Assembly: GCA_009777635.1 (NCBI GenBank)
Contig: WRLK01000021.1
Location: forward strand, 1 to 48,995
Reading direction: 5' to 3'
DNA from: Oscillospiraceae bacterium
Lineage (GTDB): Bacteria; Bacillota; Clostridia; Oscillospirales; Ruminococcaceae
DNA length: 48,995 nucleotides
This document shows positions 41,181 through 48,995 of the stretch, piece by piece. Numbering within the stretch: the stretch's first letter is position 1; each line of letters opens with the position of its first letter. The notes beneath the pieces are model-generated. The model saw nothing but the letters and a program-made list of their open reading frames with translations. It had not been told where the DNA came from and made no database searches. A program made the translations under genes and the position numbers.

Positions 41181-42962
41181 TTACTTCCTCTCAATCGCGT
41201 CGACCGGGCATTTTTTGTAGCAGATGCCGCATTTGATGCATTTTTCCTGAATGATGTCGTGGACTTTTTTCCGCTCGCCCGAAATGCACGGGACAGGGCA
41301 GCTTCTCGCGCAAAGCGTACAGCCTATGCACTTTTCGGCGATGATGGTATACCTTAGAAGCTCGGTGCATGCGCCCGCCGGGCAGCGCTTGTCCACGATA
41401 TGCGCCTCATACTCATCGTAGAAGTGATGCAGCGTGGAAAGCACGGGGTTCGGCGCGGTCTGCCCCAGCCCGCAAAGGGAACAGATTTTGATGATTTCGC
41501 CTAAATCCTTTAACTGTTCGAGGTCGTCGAGCGTTCCGCCGCCTTTTGTTATGCGCGATAAAATTTCGTGCATGCGGCGATTGCCGATGCGGCACGGCGT
41601 ACATTTTCCACAGCTTTCGTCCACGGTAAACTCAAGGTAGAACTTTGCGATATTTACCATGCAGTCGTCCTCGTCCATGACGATCATGCCGCCGGAGCCC
41701 ATCATAGAGCCTGTTTCGGACAGTGATTCGTAATCGATTGAAATATCAAGCATGGAAGCCGGGATGCATCCGCCGGATGGCCCTCCCGTCTGAACCGCCT
41801 TAAACGATTTGCCGCCTCTCACGCCGCCGCCGATAGAGTAGATGATATCGCCAAGCCGCATACCCATCGGGACCTCGACAAGCCCCACGTTATTGATCTT
41901 ACCCGCCAGCGCGAACACCTTCGTGCCCTTGCTTTTCTCAGTGCCTATACCGCTGAACCATTCGGCGCCGTTTAAGATGATCGGGCATATGTTCGCAAAT
42001 GTCTCGACATTGTTTATGCTTGTAGGCTTGCTCCAAAGCCCGGTCTCGGAGGGAAACGGCGGCTTTATGCGCGGCTCTCCCCGCCCGCCCTGGACGGAAT
42101 TCATAAGGGAGGTCTCTTCGCCGCAGACAAACGCCCCGGCGCCAAGGTTTATGCCAACGCGAAACGAAAAGTCCGAGCCTAAAATATGATCGCCCAAAAG
42201 CCCGAACGCCTCAGCTTGATTGATCGCTTTTTGTAAACGTTCGACGGCAAGCGGATATTCCGCGCGGATATAGACGACGCCCTCGTCGGCGCCGACAGCG
42301 TATCCCGCGATTGCCATCGCCTCCAAAATACTGTGCGGGTCGCCCTCGAGTATGCTTCTGTCCATAAAGGCTCCGGGGTCGCCCTCGTCGGCGTTGCAGA
42401 TGACGTACTTCTTATCGCCCGCAGCTTTCGCGGTAAGCTCCCACTTTAACCCCGTTGGAAAGCCGCCGCCGCCGCGCCCGCCTAAGCCGGAGCCCTTGAT
42501 AACGCCGATTACCTGCTGCGGAGTCATTCCGGTCAGAACCCGGCCCAGCGCCTCGTACCCGTCAACGGAAATGTAGTCCTCTATCTTTTCAGGGTCAATG
42601 AGGCCGCAGTTTCGAAGCGCTATGCGCATCTGTTTTTTGTAAAACGGTATATCCGACGGGGTATCGCCGTATAAAAGCTTTTCGACCACTCTGCCTTTTA
42701 TCACGTGTTCCCCGACTAAAATCTTTGCGTCGTCGGGAGATACGCGCACATAAAAAACGTTATCGGGGTAAACCTTAACAATTGGGCCCTTTTCGCAAAA
42801 CCCGAAGCAGCCCGTAATGGTTACCTGAACCTCGTTTTCAAGCCCGTGTTCCATAATTTCGCGGACAAGTGCGTCTTTGACTTCGGTGCTGTCGCAGGAA
42901 ACGCAGCCGGTGCCGCCGCAGACAAGCATATGCATACGGATACGGTTCAATGGAGCGCTCAT
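41181..42962 (-). CDS. hndC: NADH-binding flavoprotein subunit of the hydrogenase complex (HndC/NuoF-like)
   Basis: A 593-residue diaphorase subunit. An N-terminal thioredoxin-like [2Fe-2S] domain (VCGGTGCVSCDS), FMN/NADH sites (GLGGRGGGGFPTGLKWE, NADEGDPGAFMDRS), the SLBB region, a [4Fe-4S] site (ESCGKCTPCRIGNRRM) and a C-terminal two-cluster ferredoxin domain (CIGCTLCARSCPVPC, CIKCGICYKKCPVDA). It accepts electrons from NADH and passes them to the hydrogenase. The ATG has AAAGGA just upstream; an internal ATG ten codons later would also keep the domain. Confidence 0.95.
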   Translation of the reverse strand: MSAPLNRIRMHMLVCGGTGCVSCDSTEVKDALVREIMEHGLENEVQVTITGCFGFCEKGPIVKVYPDNVFYVRVSPDDAKILVGEHVIKGRVVEKLLYGDTPSDIPFYKKQMRIALRNCGLIDPEKIEDYISVDGYEALGRVLTGMTPQQVIGVIKGSGLGGRGGGGFPTGLKWELTAKAAGDKKYVICNADEGDPGAFMDRSILEGDPHSILEAMAIAGYAVGADEGVVYIRAEYPLAVERLQKAINQAEAFGLLGDHILGSDFSFRVGINLGAGAFVCGEETSLMNSVQGGRGEPRIKPPFPSETGLWSKPTSINNVETFANICPIILNGAEWFSGIGTEKSKGTKVFALAGKINNVGLVEVPMGMRLGDIIYSIGGGVRGGKSFKAVQTGGPSGGCIPASMLDISIDYESLSETGSMMGSGGMIVMDEDDCMVNIAKFYLEFTVDESCGKCTPCRIGNRRMHEILSRITKGGGTLDDLEQLKDLGEIIKICSLCGLGQTAPNPVLSTLHHFYDEYEAHIVDKRCPAGACTELLRYTIIAEKCIGCTLCARSCPVPCISGERKKVHDIIQEKCIKCGICYKKCPVDAIERK

Positions 42963-42993
42963 TCCTTTCGCAAAAATTGGGACGCAAAACGAT

Positions 42994-43392
42994 TCACGTT
43001 AAACCATCCGTGATAAGCTGCGAATTGCCGATGATTTCGCCGCCTATCACATGCAGCTCGATAATCTTCCTCGCCAAATCCTCATCGACGTTTGCGTAAT
43101 GTACAGGCTTTTCTTCGGGAACCGTGACGACGACAAGCGGTTCCGCGTAACAGTATCCAAGACAGCCTGTTGCGACAACCGCGACATTTTCGAGATTGTT
43201 TTCGTTTATGGAATCTATCAAGGCTCCCATGACCGCTCGCGCGCCTGCCGCAATCCCGCAGGTGGCCATCCCGACGGAGATTGTAACCCTATTGCCGGAT
43301 TCCCCCGTCAGCCGAAGCTTCGTTCCGGCTTTTGACCGCTCCCTTATTTTGCGAAGCTCGTCCAATGTTTTAATCTTTGTGCCGCTCATCAT
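42994..43392 (-). CDS. hndB: Thioredoxin-like [2Fe-2S] subunit of the hydrogenase complex (HndB)
   Basis: A 132-residue protein starting with KIKTLDELRKIRE and carrying MATCGIAAGA and ATGCLGYCYAEPLVVV, four cysteines in the thioredoxin-like [2Fe-2S] pattern. It sits between HndA and HndC as in the NADP-reducing hydrogenase of Desulfovibrio fructosivorans. Its start overlaps the hndA end by 23 bases. Confidence 0.9.
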   Translation of the reverse strand: MMSGTKIKTLDELRKIRERSKAGTKLRLTGESGNRVTISVGMATCGIAAGARAVMGALIDSINENNLENVAVVATGCLGYCYAEPLVVVTVPEEKPVHYANVDEDLARKIIELHVIGGEIIGNSQLITDGLT

Positions 43393-43876
43393 TTTGCCCG
43401 CCCTTTACAAGATATTCTTCGACTATTCCCTCAACATCGTCAGGTGCGACGCGACCGTATACCTTGCCGTTTACCGAAACGACGGGCGCAAGCCCGCACG
43501 CCCCTACACAGCGCAGCGCGTCAAGCGAAAACATCATATCGCCCGAAACTTCCCCCGCTCCTATTCCAAGCTGTGACTTAAAACGCTCCAGAACCGCTTG
43601 TGCATCGCGGACAAAGCAGGCGGTGCCCATACACACGCTGACTTTAAACTTACCCTTAGGAGCTGTGCAAAAAAACGAATAAAACGTAACGACGCCGAAA
43701 ACCTTTGCGGCGGGAATCTTCAAGCGCTCGGCGATATGGTTCTGCACAGTGACGGGCAGATAGCCGTACAGCTCCTGCGCTTTGTGTAATACCGGCATTA
43801 ACACGCCGTCTCTGCTGTCAAGCGAATCAATAAAGATATCAAGCTCCGGCGAAATCGCGGAGGCGTCTAAAGGCAT
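43370..43876 (-). CDS. hndA: NuoE-like [2Fe-2S] subunit of the hydrogenase complex (HndA)
   Basis: A 168-residue NuoE/HndA family protein: helical N-terminus (VLMPVLHKAQELYGYLP, RLKIPAAKVFGVVTFYSFF) and a thioredoxin-like domain with the four ligands in CMGTACFV and LRCVGACGLAP. First gene of the operon; CGGGAGCATTTTT precedes the ATG. It relays electrons between HndC and the rest of the complex. Confidence 0.95.
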   Translation of the reverse strand: MPLDASAISPELDIFIDSLDSRDGVLMPVLHKAQELYGYLPVTVQNHIAERLKIPAAKVFGVVTFYSFFCTAPKGKFKVSVCMGTACFVRDAQAVLERFKSQLGIGAGEVSGDMMFSLDALRCVGACGLAPVVSVNGKVYGRVAPDDVEGIVEEYLVKGGQNDERHKD

Positions 43877-43907
43877 AAAAATGCTCCCGTCTGCTTAATC
43901 TATTGGT

Positions 43908-43937
43908 ATTATGCAAAATCACAGCGGGTTTATGCAA
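43908..43937 (-). promoter_or_regulatory. Candidate promoter of the hnd operon
   Basis: Minus strand: TTGCAT (43932-43937), 18-base spacer, CATAAT (43908-43913), 32 bases before hndA. A Rex-type operator was not evident. Confidence 0.45.
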
Positions 43938-43958
43938 AAAGACACACATCTTGTTCTA

Positions 43959-43987
43959 TTGACAACAAGTCGCCGTAAAGGTATAAT
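43959..43987 (+). promoter_or_regulatory. Promoter of tRNA-Arg
   Basis: Consensus TTGACA (43959-43964), 17-base spacer, perfect TATAAT (43982-43987), 15 bases before the tRNA. Confidence 0.85.
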
Positions 43988-44001
43988 GTTCGGTGTACTG
44001 T

Positions 44002-44078
44002 GCGCCCGTAGCTCAGCAGGATAGAGCAACTGCCTTCTAAGCAGTAGGCCCCGTGTTCGAATCACGGCGGGCGTGCCA
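44002..44078 (+). tRNA. tRNA-Arg, anticodon UCU
   Basis: Acceptor GCGCCCG pairs with CGGGCGT; D-arm GCTCAGCAGGATAGAGC; anticodon stem ACTGC/GCAGT around CTTCTAA (anticodon TCT, reads AGA); T-arm CCGTGTTCGAATCACGG; encoded CCA. Its 3' end borders the accessory region to the right, a usual integration target. Confidence 0.97.
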
Positions 44079-44357
44079 GAAAAAACAGGGTGTGAAACAC
44101 CCGAAAGTGCGGTAATAAAGCCATTTTATCACAGAGAAAAGTCCCTGCTTCAACAGAGCAGGGACTTTTCATTTATCAATACAAAATTCTGATTTGACCG
44201 CATTTGACCATATGTGCGTCGTAACTTGGGTCGTAACCTGGGTGGTCAAATAATGGCTTCATGTTCACATTCGTCCAGATGTGTGTCGTAACCTCGACTA
44301 ACTCAAAAGTTCATTATTAATTAACCCCATTGGCACAAATTACGATTATTTATTATC
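44079..44357. repeat. Terminator and short-repeat cluster next to tRNA-Arg
   Basis: A strong terminator (44137-44174) is followed by a cluster: GTCGTAAC at 44218, 44230 and 44285; ATGTGYGTCGTAAC at 44212 and 44279; TTTGACC at 44194 and 44203 with the inverted GGTCAAA at 44244. These may be integrase arm sites or the end of a deleted integrase gene. No gene is supported here. Confidence 0.5.
44137..44174. terminator. Terminator downstream of tRNA-Arg
   Basis: AAAAGTCCCTGCT and AGCAGGGACTTTT form a 13-bp stem, then CATTTAT. Confidence 0.9.
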
Positions 44358-44915
44358 CTAGCTTATTTTCATTTTCTCCAGTATGGCATTAGCTTCGTCT
44401 TCCGGCATTTCTTCAGGGCGAGCCTCATATTTTTTGGCTATGTGAAAGTGTTTCCCATCAATTCTCTTTTTCACGATTCCTTTTTTATAATCATCTTTAA
44501 TGTATGCCCAACAATTAAATACTATAGCGTAAGCCTCTAAATACTTACGCCTGCCTGAAAAAGTACTTATGGAATATTCTACCCAAGCGTAATAAGGCTT
44601 ATTATCTTTCATCGCATCGGTCTTAGGTTTGGATTGGCTCTTGTATTTAGTCTTGAGTTTCTCAATATCTGCCTTTTTGAATTGGTTACAACATTCTTCA
44701 ATATTGTAAAAAGTTGTTTGATTATATTTAGGCGATGAATGGTGCCACTCATCGGATCGACAGCAGTTTTTGACATACCATCTAAAAAAAGTAATGCCTT
44801 CATTGATGCCATGTTTTTGAATATCTTCTTTTGTGATACTGGATACTGGTTTCCGTCCTTCAGCGTATGCTTCTACAGCATTATTACTCATGCTTATGCC
44901 GCTATATCCTGCCAT
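44358..44915 (-). CDS. Hypothetical protein of the accessory region
   Basis: A 185-residue soluble protein beginning MAGYSGISMSNNAVEAYAEG, with conserved-looking aromatic and His patches (FFRWYVKNCC, DEWHHSSPKYNQTTFYNI), a middle YYAWVEYSISTFSGRRKYLE and a basic FHIAKKYEARPEEM near the end. AAAGGGGCATTCTTG precedes the ATG. I recall similar proteins from Firmicute genomes and phages but no assigned function. Not co-directional with any close neighbour except the replication gene upstream. Confidence 0.7.
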   Translation of the reverse strand: MAGYSGISMSNNAVEAYAEGRKPVSSITKEDIQKHGINEGITFFRWYVKNCCRSDEWHHSSPKYNQTTFYNIEECCNQFKKADIEKLKTKYKSQSKPKTDAMKDNKPYYAWVEYSISTFSGRRKYLEAYAIVFNCWAYIKDDYKKGIVKKRIDGKHFHIAKKYEARPEEMPEDEANAILEKMKIS

Positions 44916-45242
44916 TCAAGAATGCCCCTTTCGTCAATATCCTTATAATGATAACATATTTCAAAAACGATTTCTACAGAAAATTATCGGCGAGATAATC
45001 AGAGGCACGCAGGAGTGCGTCATTATAAAAATTAATCCTACCATCAACATATCCGTAAAATAGATTGTCAGTGACACATGAAATTACGCTTGTTTTATAG
45101 ATGGGACTGGCATATCCTCATCTATTGCTATATACCCATTATCTCCTTTTTGTGAAGCCACCGTAGCTGAAAGTCCCTGCCTCCAATGGGACCGACAGCT
45201 ACGGTGGCATGGAACCCATATTCAAAGCAATGGTACCGCCGA
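44916..45242. other. Intergenic region with a large hairpin
   Basis: About 330 bases between two minus-strand genes. The notable feature is the hairpin at 45157-45208. The rest is AT-rich; no gene seen. Confidence 0.5.
45157..45208. repeat. Large hairpin downstream of the replication gene
   Basis: GCCACCGTAGCTG (45157-45169) and CAGCTACGGTGGC (45196-45208) are a perfect 13-bp inverted repeat, with a nested GTCCC/GGGAC (45173-45177, 45188-45192). There is no T run on either side, so a simple terminator is unlikely; an origin, nick site or structured RNA is possible. Confidence 0.75.
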
Positions 45243-47966
45243 TTACAGCGGGTACCCATCTTCTATTTTATCTGACGTTACGGGTAGGATATGTTCCGAC
45301 AATGGGATTAAGTTAGCCTGAGCGATAGGAAAGTTTGAAAACAGATTGACGGTACAATCATCAAGTAGCAGCCTTGCCCGTCCTACCGCCTGCACTATCT
45401 CTGATTCAATCATCCAAAACTGAATGTTGCGTAGGAGCTCATTGCCTTTACCGAACGTCATGAAGTGGAATTGAAAGCCTTTATGTCTCACCGGCTGGTA
45501 TGATAGCGTGGCTGTTTCGTCAAACTCTTTCCCCATCGCATAGGCGAACAGCTTGTAGACCCACTCCGGCTGATGTGGCGTTCCTATTACGTTCAGTTTA
45601 TTACCTCGCAATGAATCAATCCCGGTAGTCTTTCCGAAATAAAGGTTTCCTATACCGTATTTCTTAAAGGTAATTATATCGTTGAAGCCGGTTGCCTTCC
45701 TAATCGCTTCGATGGCCCCGATATTCTTGTCTATATACGCCCTGCTCATGGTGTTATGGGGGTATTGATTGAGCGTCCCCACGTTCGCCGCCTTCTTGCA
45801 CTGGTAGAACTGTACCCTGTTGGAGCCGAAGTAGTAATTACAGATGGTTTGGTCTACCGTCGCCGATAGCATGATGTACTTTGTGTAGGGATTCAATCTC
45901 ACCGGTTTGAGAAAGACAATGCTCTCCTCTGAATGATTACTCTCCAAAAGGTTCTTTTCATCAGCCTTCTTCTTGAAATAGAACTTTTCAGCACGGCAGA
46001 ACGAGGGTATATCAATGCCGCTTGATATATCCTCGTATGCCTCATCATATTTAGTATAAGGCAAGGTGAACCATGATTTTGACTTGGCAGCTTCGGCTGC
46101 CATCTTTATTTTTTTCGCCAATCCACTTTTGGAGTCTATCTGATCCAGTACATCGGTCAGCTTTGGGAGCGGAATGTCAATCTGGCTTGGCATCATACAG
46201 TTCAGGAGTATGTCTTCGTCGATGATTACAGCGCCGTACTTCCTTAGAAGCCAATGATTATAAGCGCGGGTGAGGGTCAGTAAGCGGCTGTGGGTCGTAA
46301 AGGCGTGACAGTCTGAGGCGTGAAACTTCTTCAAGTCACTCAGGTAGCCTTTCAGTAACTCCAGGCACTGGCTATCAACTTTTCCGTTGGAGATGACCTC
46401 TTCGACATAGTTGAATACGGCGTGGTGCATCCCAGTCTGATACAGACGCTGGATGTTGCTCCATACATCGGTCGGCAGCTTGTCCTTCGATTCAAGCAGC
46501 GATGGGCTTCTAACCGCCCTGATGCCTCTGGCGATGGCCTTCTCGTACAATTCGTTCTTCAGGTCGTTGCTTGGACAGGCGATCAATATGTTGTAATCAT
46601 TCTTTTCCATTAGGTCTAATATAGCTGTACTCTTACCGATAGCGATAGGAGCGTTTATCGCGTGAATCATCTTATCATCAGCTTTAAGCGCCATATCAAG
46701 CTTCTCTTTGAAATCAGCCCTCGCCTCTTCCAAGGGATATAGCTGTTCACCGGTATTGGCGAGCACCTGCGTCGTGCGGGGCTTCGGCTTTGCGGTGGAG
46801 GTAATGTGACCGGCATGATGGCACTGATTGCCGTGTGGACAGAACCTAACGCAAGGGATGGATTGACAGCCTGACTTCTTCATGTAGTTGAGGCGGAAGT
46901 TCCAGTCCGAATACCTTTTTACGTCGTCAGTATAGTACGATCGCTTCCTGAGAATTTCCATGAAAGTCGATGAACCCGTTTCGACCTGAATCAGGTTTGA
47001 TGCAACCCCTGACAGTTCATCCTGGTTCAACCTCCGATCGCCGCCTTCAAACTCCCGAAAGAGTTGACAGAATAATCGAACATCGTTGAGGTCTGACGAT
47101 CTATGGGGTTTATGGATTTTAGTTTTCTTCTTTTTCGGAGTTGAAGGATTAGTAATCTCTTGATGATTGTTATGGTTCTCATTCTTTATCCCAATTCGAT
47201 ACGAGAGATTCGATCGTGAGGATTTATCGCCATTCTCTATTATATATAGATACGATCTTGGTGAAGAATCTTCATCGCTCTTCTCTTCTCTAATCTCTCG
47301 GTCATCAATTACTGAAATATCGAACATTTTTCTCTCAGTGAGAGCTAAACCAGTGAAGTTAGAGAAGTCATACACTTTCCTTCGATAATTTTTTTCTCCA
47401 TAACGAGCGTGGAGGTATAGGCACATATTCTCAATCAATGAAGCAATATTCACCGTTGGGATTGAATCATCGTAGTGGAGCAGCTTTCTGCCACCAAGGT
47501 ACACCGTCGTCAAATCTTTGCTTGCTAGATCGGCTTCTGGAAATATGGTCATCAAAGCAGACAACATAATCTCAGCGACCTTCGGATGTACGATGGAGAC
47601 GTCGTTTAAGAAGCCTGCCCTAAGTCTACCGTCGAAGGTTTCGTGTGCAAATAGGATGGGCAGGTCGTATCGTTTAGCCCTATCGCTGACCTCCTCATAT
47701 ATGGAGCCGTCCTTGAATTCCAGAACGAATAATTGTATCTGGGTGAAGTTCGTCATATTTATACAAATATCTTCAAAAGCGAACTTGAATGTTGCGGGAC
47801 AGAAGGCGCAACCACTCTCCCCGATTAAACCGGAAAATGACTTAATATTATTCTGGGTAACATGGTAGTAGCGAGTGGCAACGCGGTCCTTGATGTTAAC
47901 TAGAACTGCATCGTTAGGCTCCGACCTGTTGCGAGCGGGGTCAAAACCAACTGTAAACTCTTTCAT
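45243..47966 (-). CDS. Primase-like/SF2-helicase fusion, probable replication protein of the element
   Basis: A 907-residue multidomain protein. Residues about 1-215 resemble an archaeo-eukaryotic primase core (FVLEFKDGSIYEEVSDRAKR, then HETFDGRLRAGFL and TTVYLGGRKLLH), but the usual metal-binding DxD is replaced by ExK. A Cys/His zinc cluster follows (CQSIPCVRFCPHGNQCHH). The helicase part has Walker A APIAIGKST (GKST at 444-447), Walker B VIIDEDIL (583-585), SATVD (motif III) and VQAVGRARLL (motif VI, 859-865), an SF2 pattern. GGAGTTGAG precedes the ATG. It probably replicates an integrative element. The helicase call is firm, the primase call moderate. Confidence 0.75.
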   Translation of the reverse strand: MKEFTVGFDPARNRSEPNDAVLVNIKDRVATRYYHVTQNNIKSFSGLIGESGCAFCPATFKFAFEDICINMTNFTQIQLFVLEFKDGSIYEEVSDRAKRYDLPILFAHETFDGRLRAGFLNDVSIVHPKVAEIMLSALMTIFPEADLASKDLTTVYLGGRKLLHYDDSIPTVNIASLIENMCLYLHARYGEKNYRRKVYDFSNFTGLALTERKMFDISVIDDREIREEKSDEDSSPRSYLYIIENGDKSSRSNLSYRIGIKNENHNNHQEITNPSTPKKKKTKIHKPHRSSDLNDVRLFCQLFREFEGGDRRLNQDELSGVASNLIQVETGSSTFMEILRKRSYYTDDVKRYSDWNFRLNYMKKSGCQSIPCVRFCPHGNQCHHAGHITSTAKPKPRTTQVLANTGEQLYPLEEARADFKEKLDMALKADDKMIHAINAPIAIGKSTAILDLMEKNDYNILIACPSNDLKNELYEKAIARGIRAVRSPSLLESKDKLPTDVWSNIQRLYQTGMHHAVFNYVEEVISNGKVDSQCLELLKGYLSDLKKFHASDCHAFTTHSRLLTLTRAYNHWLLRKYGAVIIDEDILLNCMMPSQIDIPLPKLTDVLDQIDSKSGLAKKIKMAAEAAKSKSWFTLPYTKYDEAYEDISSGIDIPSFCRAEKFYFKKKADEKNLLESNHSEESIVFLKPVRLNPYTKYIMLSATVDQTICNYYFGSNRVQFYQCKKAANVGTLNQYPHNTMSRAYIDKNIGAIEAIRKATGFNDIITFKKYGIGNLYFGKTTGIDSLRGNKLNVIGTPHQPEWVYKLFAYAMGKEFDETATLSYQPVRHKGFQFHFMTFGKGNELLRNIQFWMIESEIVQAVGRARLLLDDCTVNLFSNFPIAQANLIPLSEHILPVTSDKIEDGYPL

Positions 47967-48161
47967 AATCTCAACTCCAAAAAATAAATTCTGAAAACTT
48001 ATTTTTAGGTAGGGTTGAGATAAGATTAAATTTACAATTTATATATTATAAAAAGTTGGGAGCCCTATATGAGCTATCCACTTTCTTTTTAGCATCAATA
48101 TAAAATCTTCATTCGGAGATAACGATTATATAAATCAAAAACATTTAAAGGGGCGATTGAG

Positions 48162-48488
48162 ATGGCGTATTCAACGGAGATTAGGGAGAAGGCACTTGTG
48201 CAATGCCAAAATGGCGCTTCCGATGATGAGATTACAGCCAAGTTTGGGATGTCGAAACAGACCCTTGGAAACTGGAAGAAGTTGCTATTTACAACCGGTA
48301 GCTTGGAGAAGAAGAAGGTGAAACGAAAGTCCGGTAACCCTTATAAATATAAGCCGGAGAAGATTAAGGCGCTTCTTGACAAATCCAAAACATCCGCAAC
48401 CTCATATCCGCCCCTAGACAGTAGCACACAAGAGTACTTGAAAGCATCCAGCCGGAAGAAGTCCAAGAAGAAAAAGAACAAATTCTAA
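48162..48488 (+). CDS. Orphan transposase-type HTH protein
   Basis: A 108-residue protein whose first 55 residues (YSTEIREKALVQCQNGASDD, then KFGMSKQTLGNWKK) are the helix-turn-helix of IS630/IS3-type transposase N-termini, followed by a very basic, low-complexity tail (RKKSKKKKNKF). There is no catalytic DDE part downstream, so it is either a remnant or a domesticated DNA-binding protein. AAAGGGGCGATTG precedes the ATG. Divergent from the replication gene, it could regulate it. Confidence 0.75.
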   Translation: MAYSTEIREKALVQCQNGASDDEITAKFGMSKQTLGNWKKLLFTTGSLEKKKVKRKSGNPYKYKPEKIKALLDKSKTSATSYPPLDSSTQEYLKASSRKKSKKKKNKF

Positions 48489-48674
48489 TTCTATACTTTT
48501 AATGTCGTATCTATTAAAAATGAAATTATCATACACCTCTATTTAATTATATGGCATCCGGTATCATCGACGAATCAACATTATCTTGTTTAGATTAGTT
48601 TCTCAACCATATGGGAACACAAATGGGTTTCAGAGGATGTCGGATAGCCGTATAGCGAATTGGAGGAATATATC
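48489..48674. other. Short intergenic stretch
   Basis: About 190 AT-rich bases. No promoter with both hexamers in register and no gene seen. Confidence 0.3.
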
Positions 48675-48893
48675 ATGAGGAAGAATGAACTTGAAAAACT
48701 GGAGCGGTTCTTACCTGAAAACCCTAACAACTATGCAACTCTACTTGGGTACTATGGGTACTGGTACTTGACCGACAAAGGGAGCTTTGAATACCCGGCA
48801 GTCGAATCGGCAGGTGATAGCGAGAGTGCTGATTCGCGTACAGAAACGGACACACAAAAATATAGAATGCACACATACGAGGTTTACTGGTAA
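48675..48893 (+). CDS. Small hypothetical protein
   Basis: A 72-residue acidic protein: RKNELEKLERFLPENPNNYA, an aromatic cluster (LLGYYGYWYLTDK) and a Ser/Asp/Glu-rich end. The ATG at 48675 is chosen for the GGAGGAATATATC ahead of it. No family recognised. Confidence 0.55.
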   Translation: MRKNELEKLERFLPENPNNYATLLGYYGYWYLTDKGSFEYPAVESAGDSESADSRTETDTQKYRMHTYEVYW

Positions 48894-48912
48894 GCGTAAA
48901 ACAAGACGTCAC

Positions 48913-48995
48913 ATGCAAAAGCAGTATAAAAGTGTGAGAAAATATCCTAAAGGACTCGAAAAACTAACGGTAAGAAAATCGAGACAATACTCAGA
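48913..48995 (+). CDS. Possible start of a gene running off the right edge
   Basis: An ATG at 48913 opens a frame that stays open for 27 codons to the edge (MQKQYKSVRKYPKGLEKL...). It is basic and lacks a clear ribosome-binding site, so this is a weak call. Confidence 0.2.
   Translation, partial: MQKQYKSVRKYPKGLEKLTVRKSRQYS

Larger units (their letters stand above)
44079..48995. mobile_element. Probable tRNA-Arg-integrated element (partial)
   Basis: From the tRNA 3' end to the right edge the DNA becomes AT-richer, gene density falls and content changes to unknown proteins, a primase-helicase-like replication protein and an orphan transposase-type HTH gene, with repeats beside the tRNA. This is what an integrative plasmid or ICE remnant at a tRNA looks like. 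No integrase gene or second copy of the tRNA end is in the window, so limits and type are unproven. Confidence 0.55.

Noticed and set aside
44207-44300. CRISPR-like repeats beside tRNA-Arg
   Set aside because: Repeats are 8-14 bases, unevenly spaced and partly inverted; no cas genes. No CRISPR array was seen anywhere in the window.

Overview
The window reads as chromosomal DNA of an anaerobic, endospore-forming member of the Bacillota, class Clostridia. The evidence is a sigK gene split by a skin-type element, a tepA-ylzJ-uppP-spoIIIE block, a tungstate ABC transporter, and an NADH-type [FeFe] hydrogenase operon. Genus is not assignable without a search; everything here was read by eye with no database comparison.

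Layout. 1-2460: right end of a skin-type element (partial msrA, a truncated recombinase copy, a small SHOCT-like protein, an intact SpoIVCA-type large serine recombinase) abutting the N-terminal part of sigK (pro-sigma-K) on the minus strand. 3006-5878: tatD and metG, then tRNA-Gly(UCC) and a YqhD/Bdh-type iron alcohol dehydrogenase. 7512-10042: mop-tupA-tupB-tupC tungstate uptake operon behind a long leader with its own terminator, then an MsmK/UgpC-type sugar ABC ATPase. 11918-16815: tepA, a ClpP-like sporulation protease gene, cut in two by a 3.9-kb element carrying a secreted protein, a small ORF and a second large serine recombinase; removing it at a shared GG would restore tepA in frame. 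16766-20662: ylzJ, uppP and spoIIIE/ftsK. 20715-20948: a strong promoter, a multi-hairpin RNA and a strong terminator ahead of a secreted protein whose C-terminal module matches the one carried by the tepA element. 22616-25322: exported protein, membrane protein, HEPN protein and a nucleotidyltransferase-like partner with a decayed active site. 25372-29216: MITE-like inverted-repeat elements, HD-GYP, PilN-like protein, RsmE, pyridoxine kinase family protein. 29311-37126: Nudix, OGG-type glycosylase, DnaD/DnaC helicase-loading pair, exported and signalling proteins, CAP-domain protein. 37193-39131: radical SAM protein, ECF S component and a second pyridoxine-kinase-like protein in one operon. 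39435-43876: hndABCD hydrogenase operon. 44002-44078: tRNA-Arg(UCU), followed to the right edge by an AT-richer accessory region with a primase-helicase-like protein, a large hairpin and an orphan transposase-type HTH protein, probably an element integrated at the tRNA.

Main result: two large serine recombinases within 16 kb each sit at the edge of an element that splits a sporulation gene (sigK and tepA). The sigK case fits the known mother-cell skin system. The tepA case looks like a second, small intervening element; because TepA is a forespore/outgrowth protein in Bacillus, whether its excision is developmentally programmed is the open and interesting question. Also worth a look are the structured RNA at 20750-20948, the tup operon leader, the MITE-like family, and the replication protein at 45243-47966.
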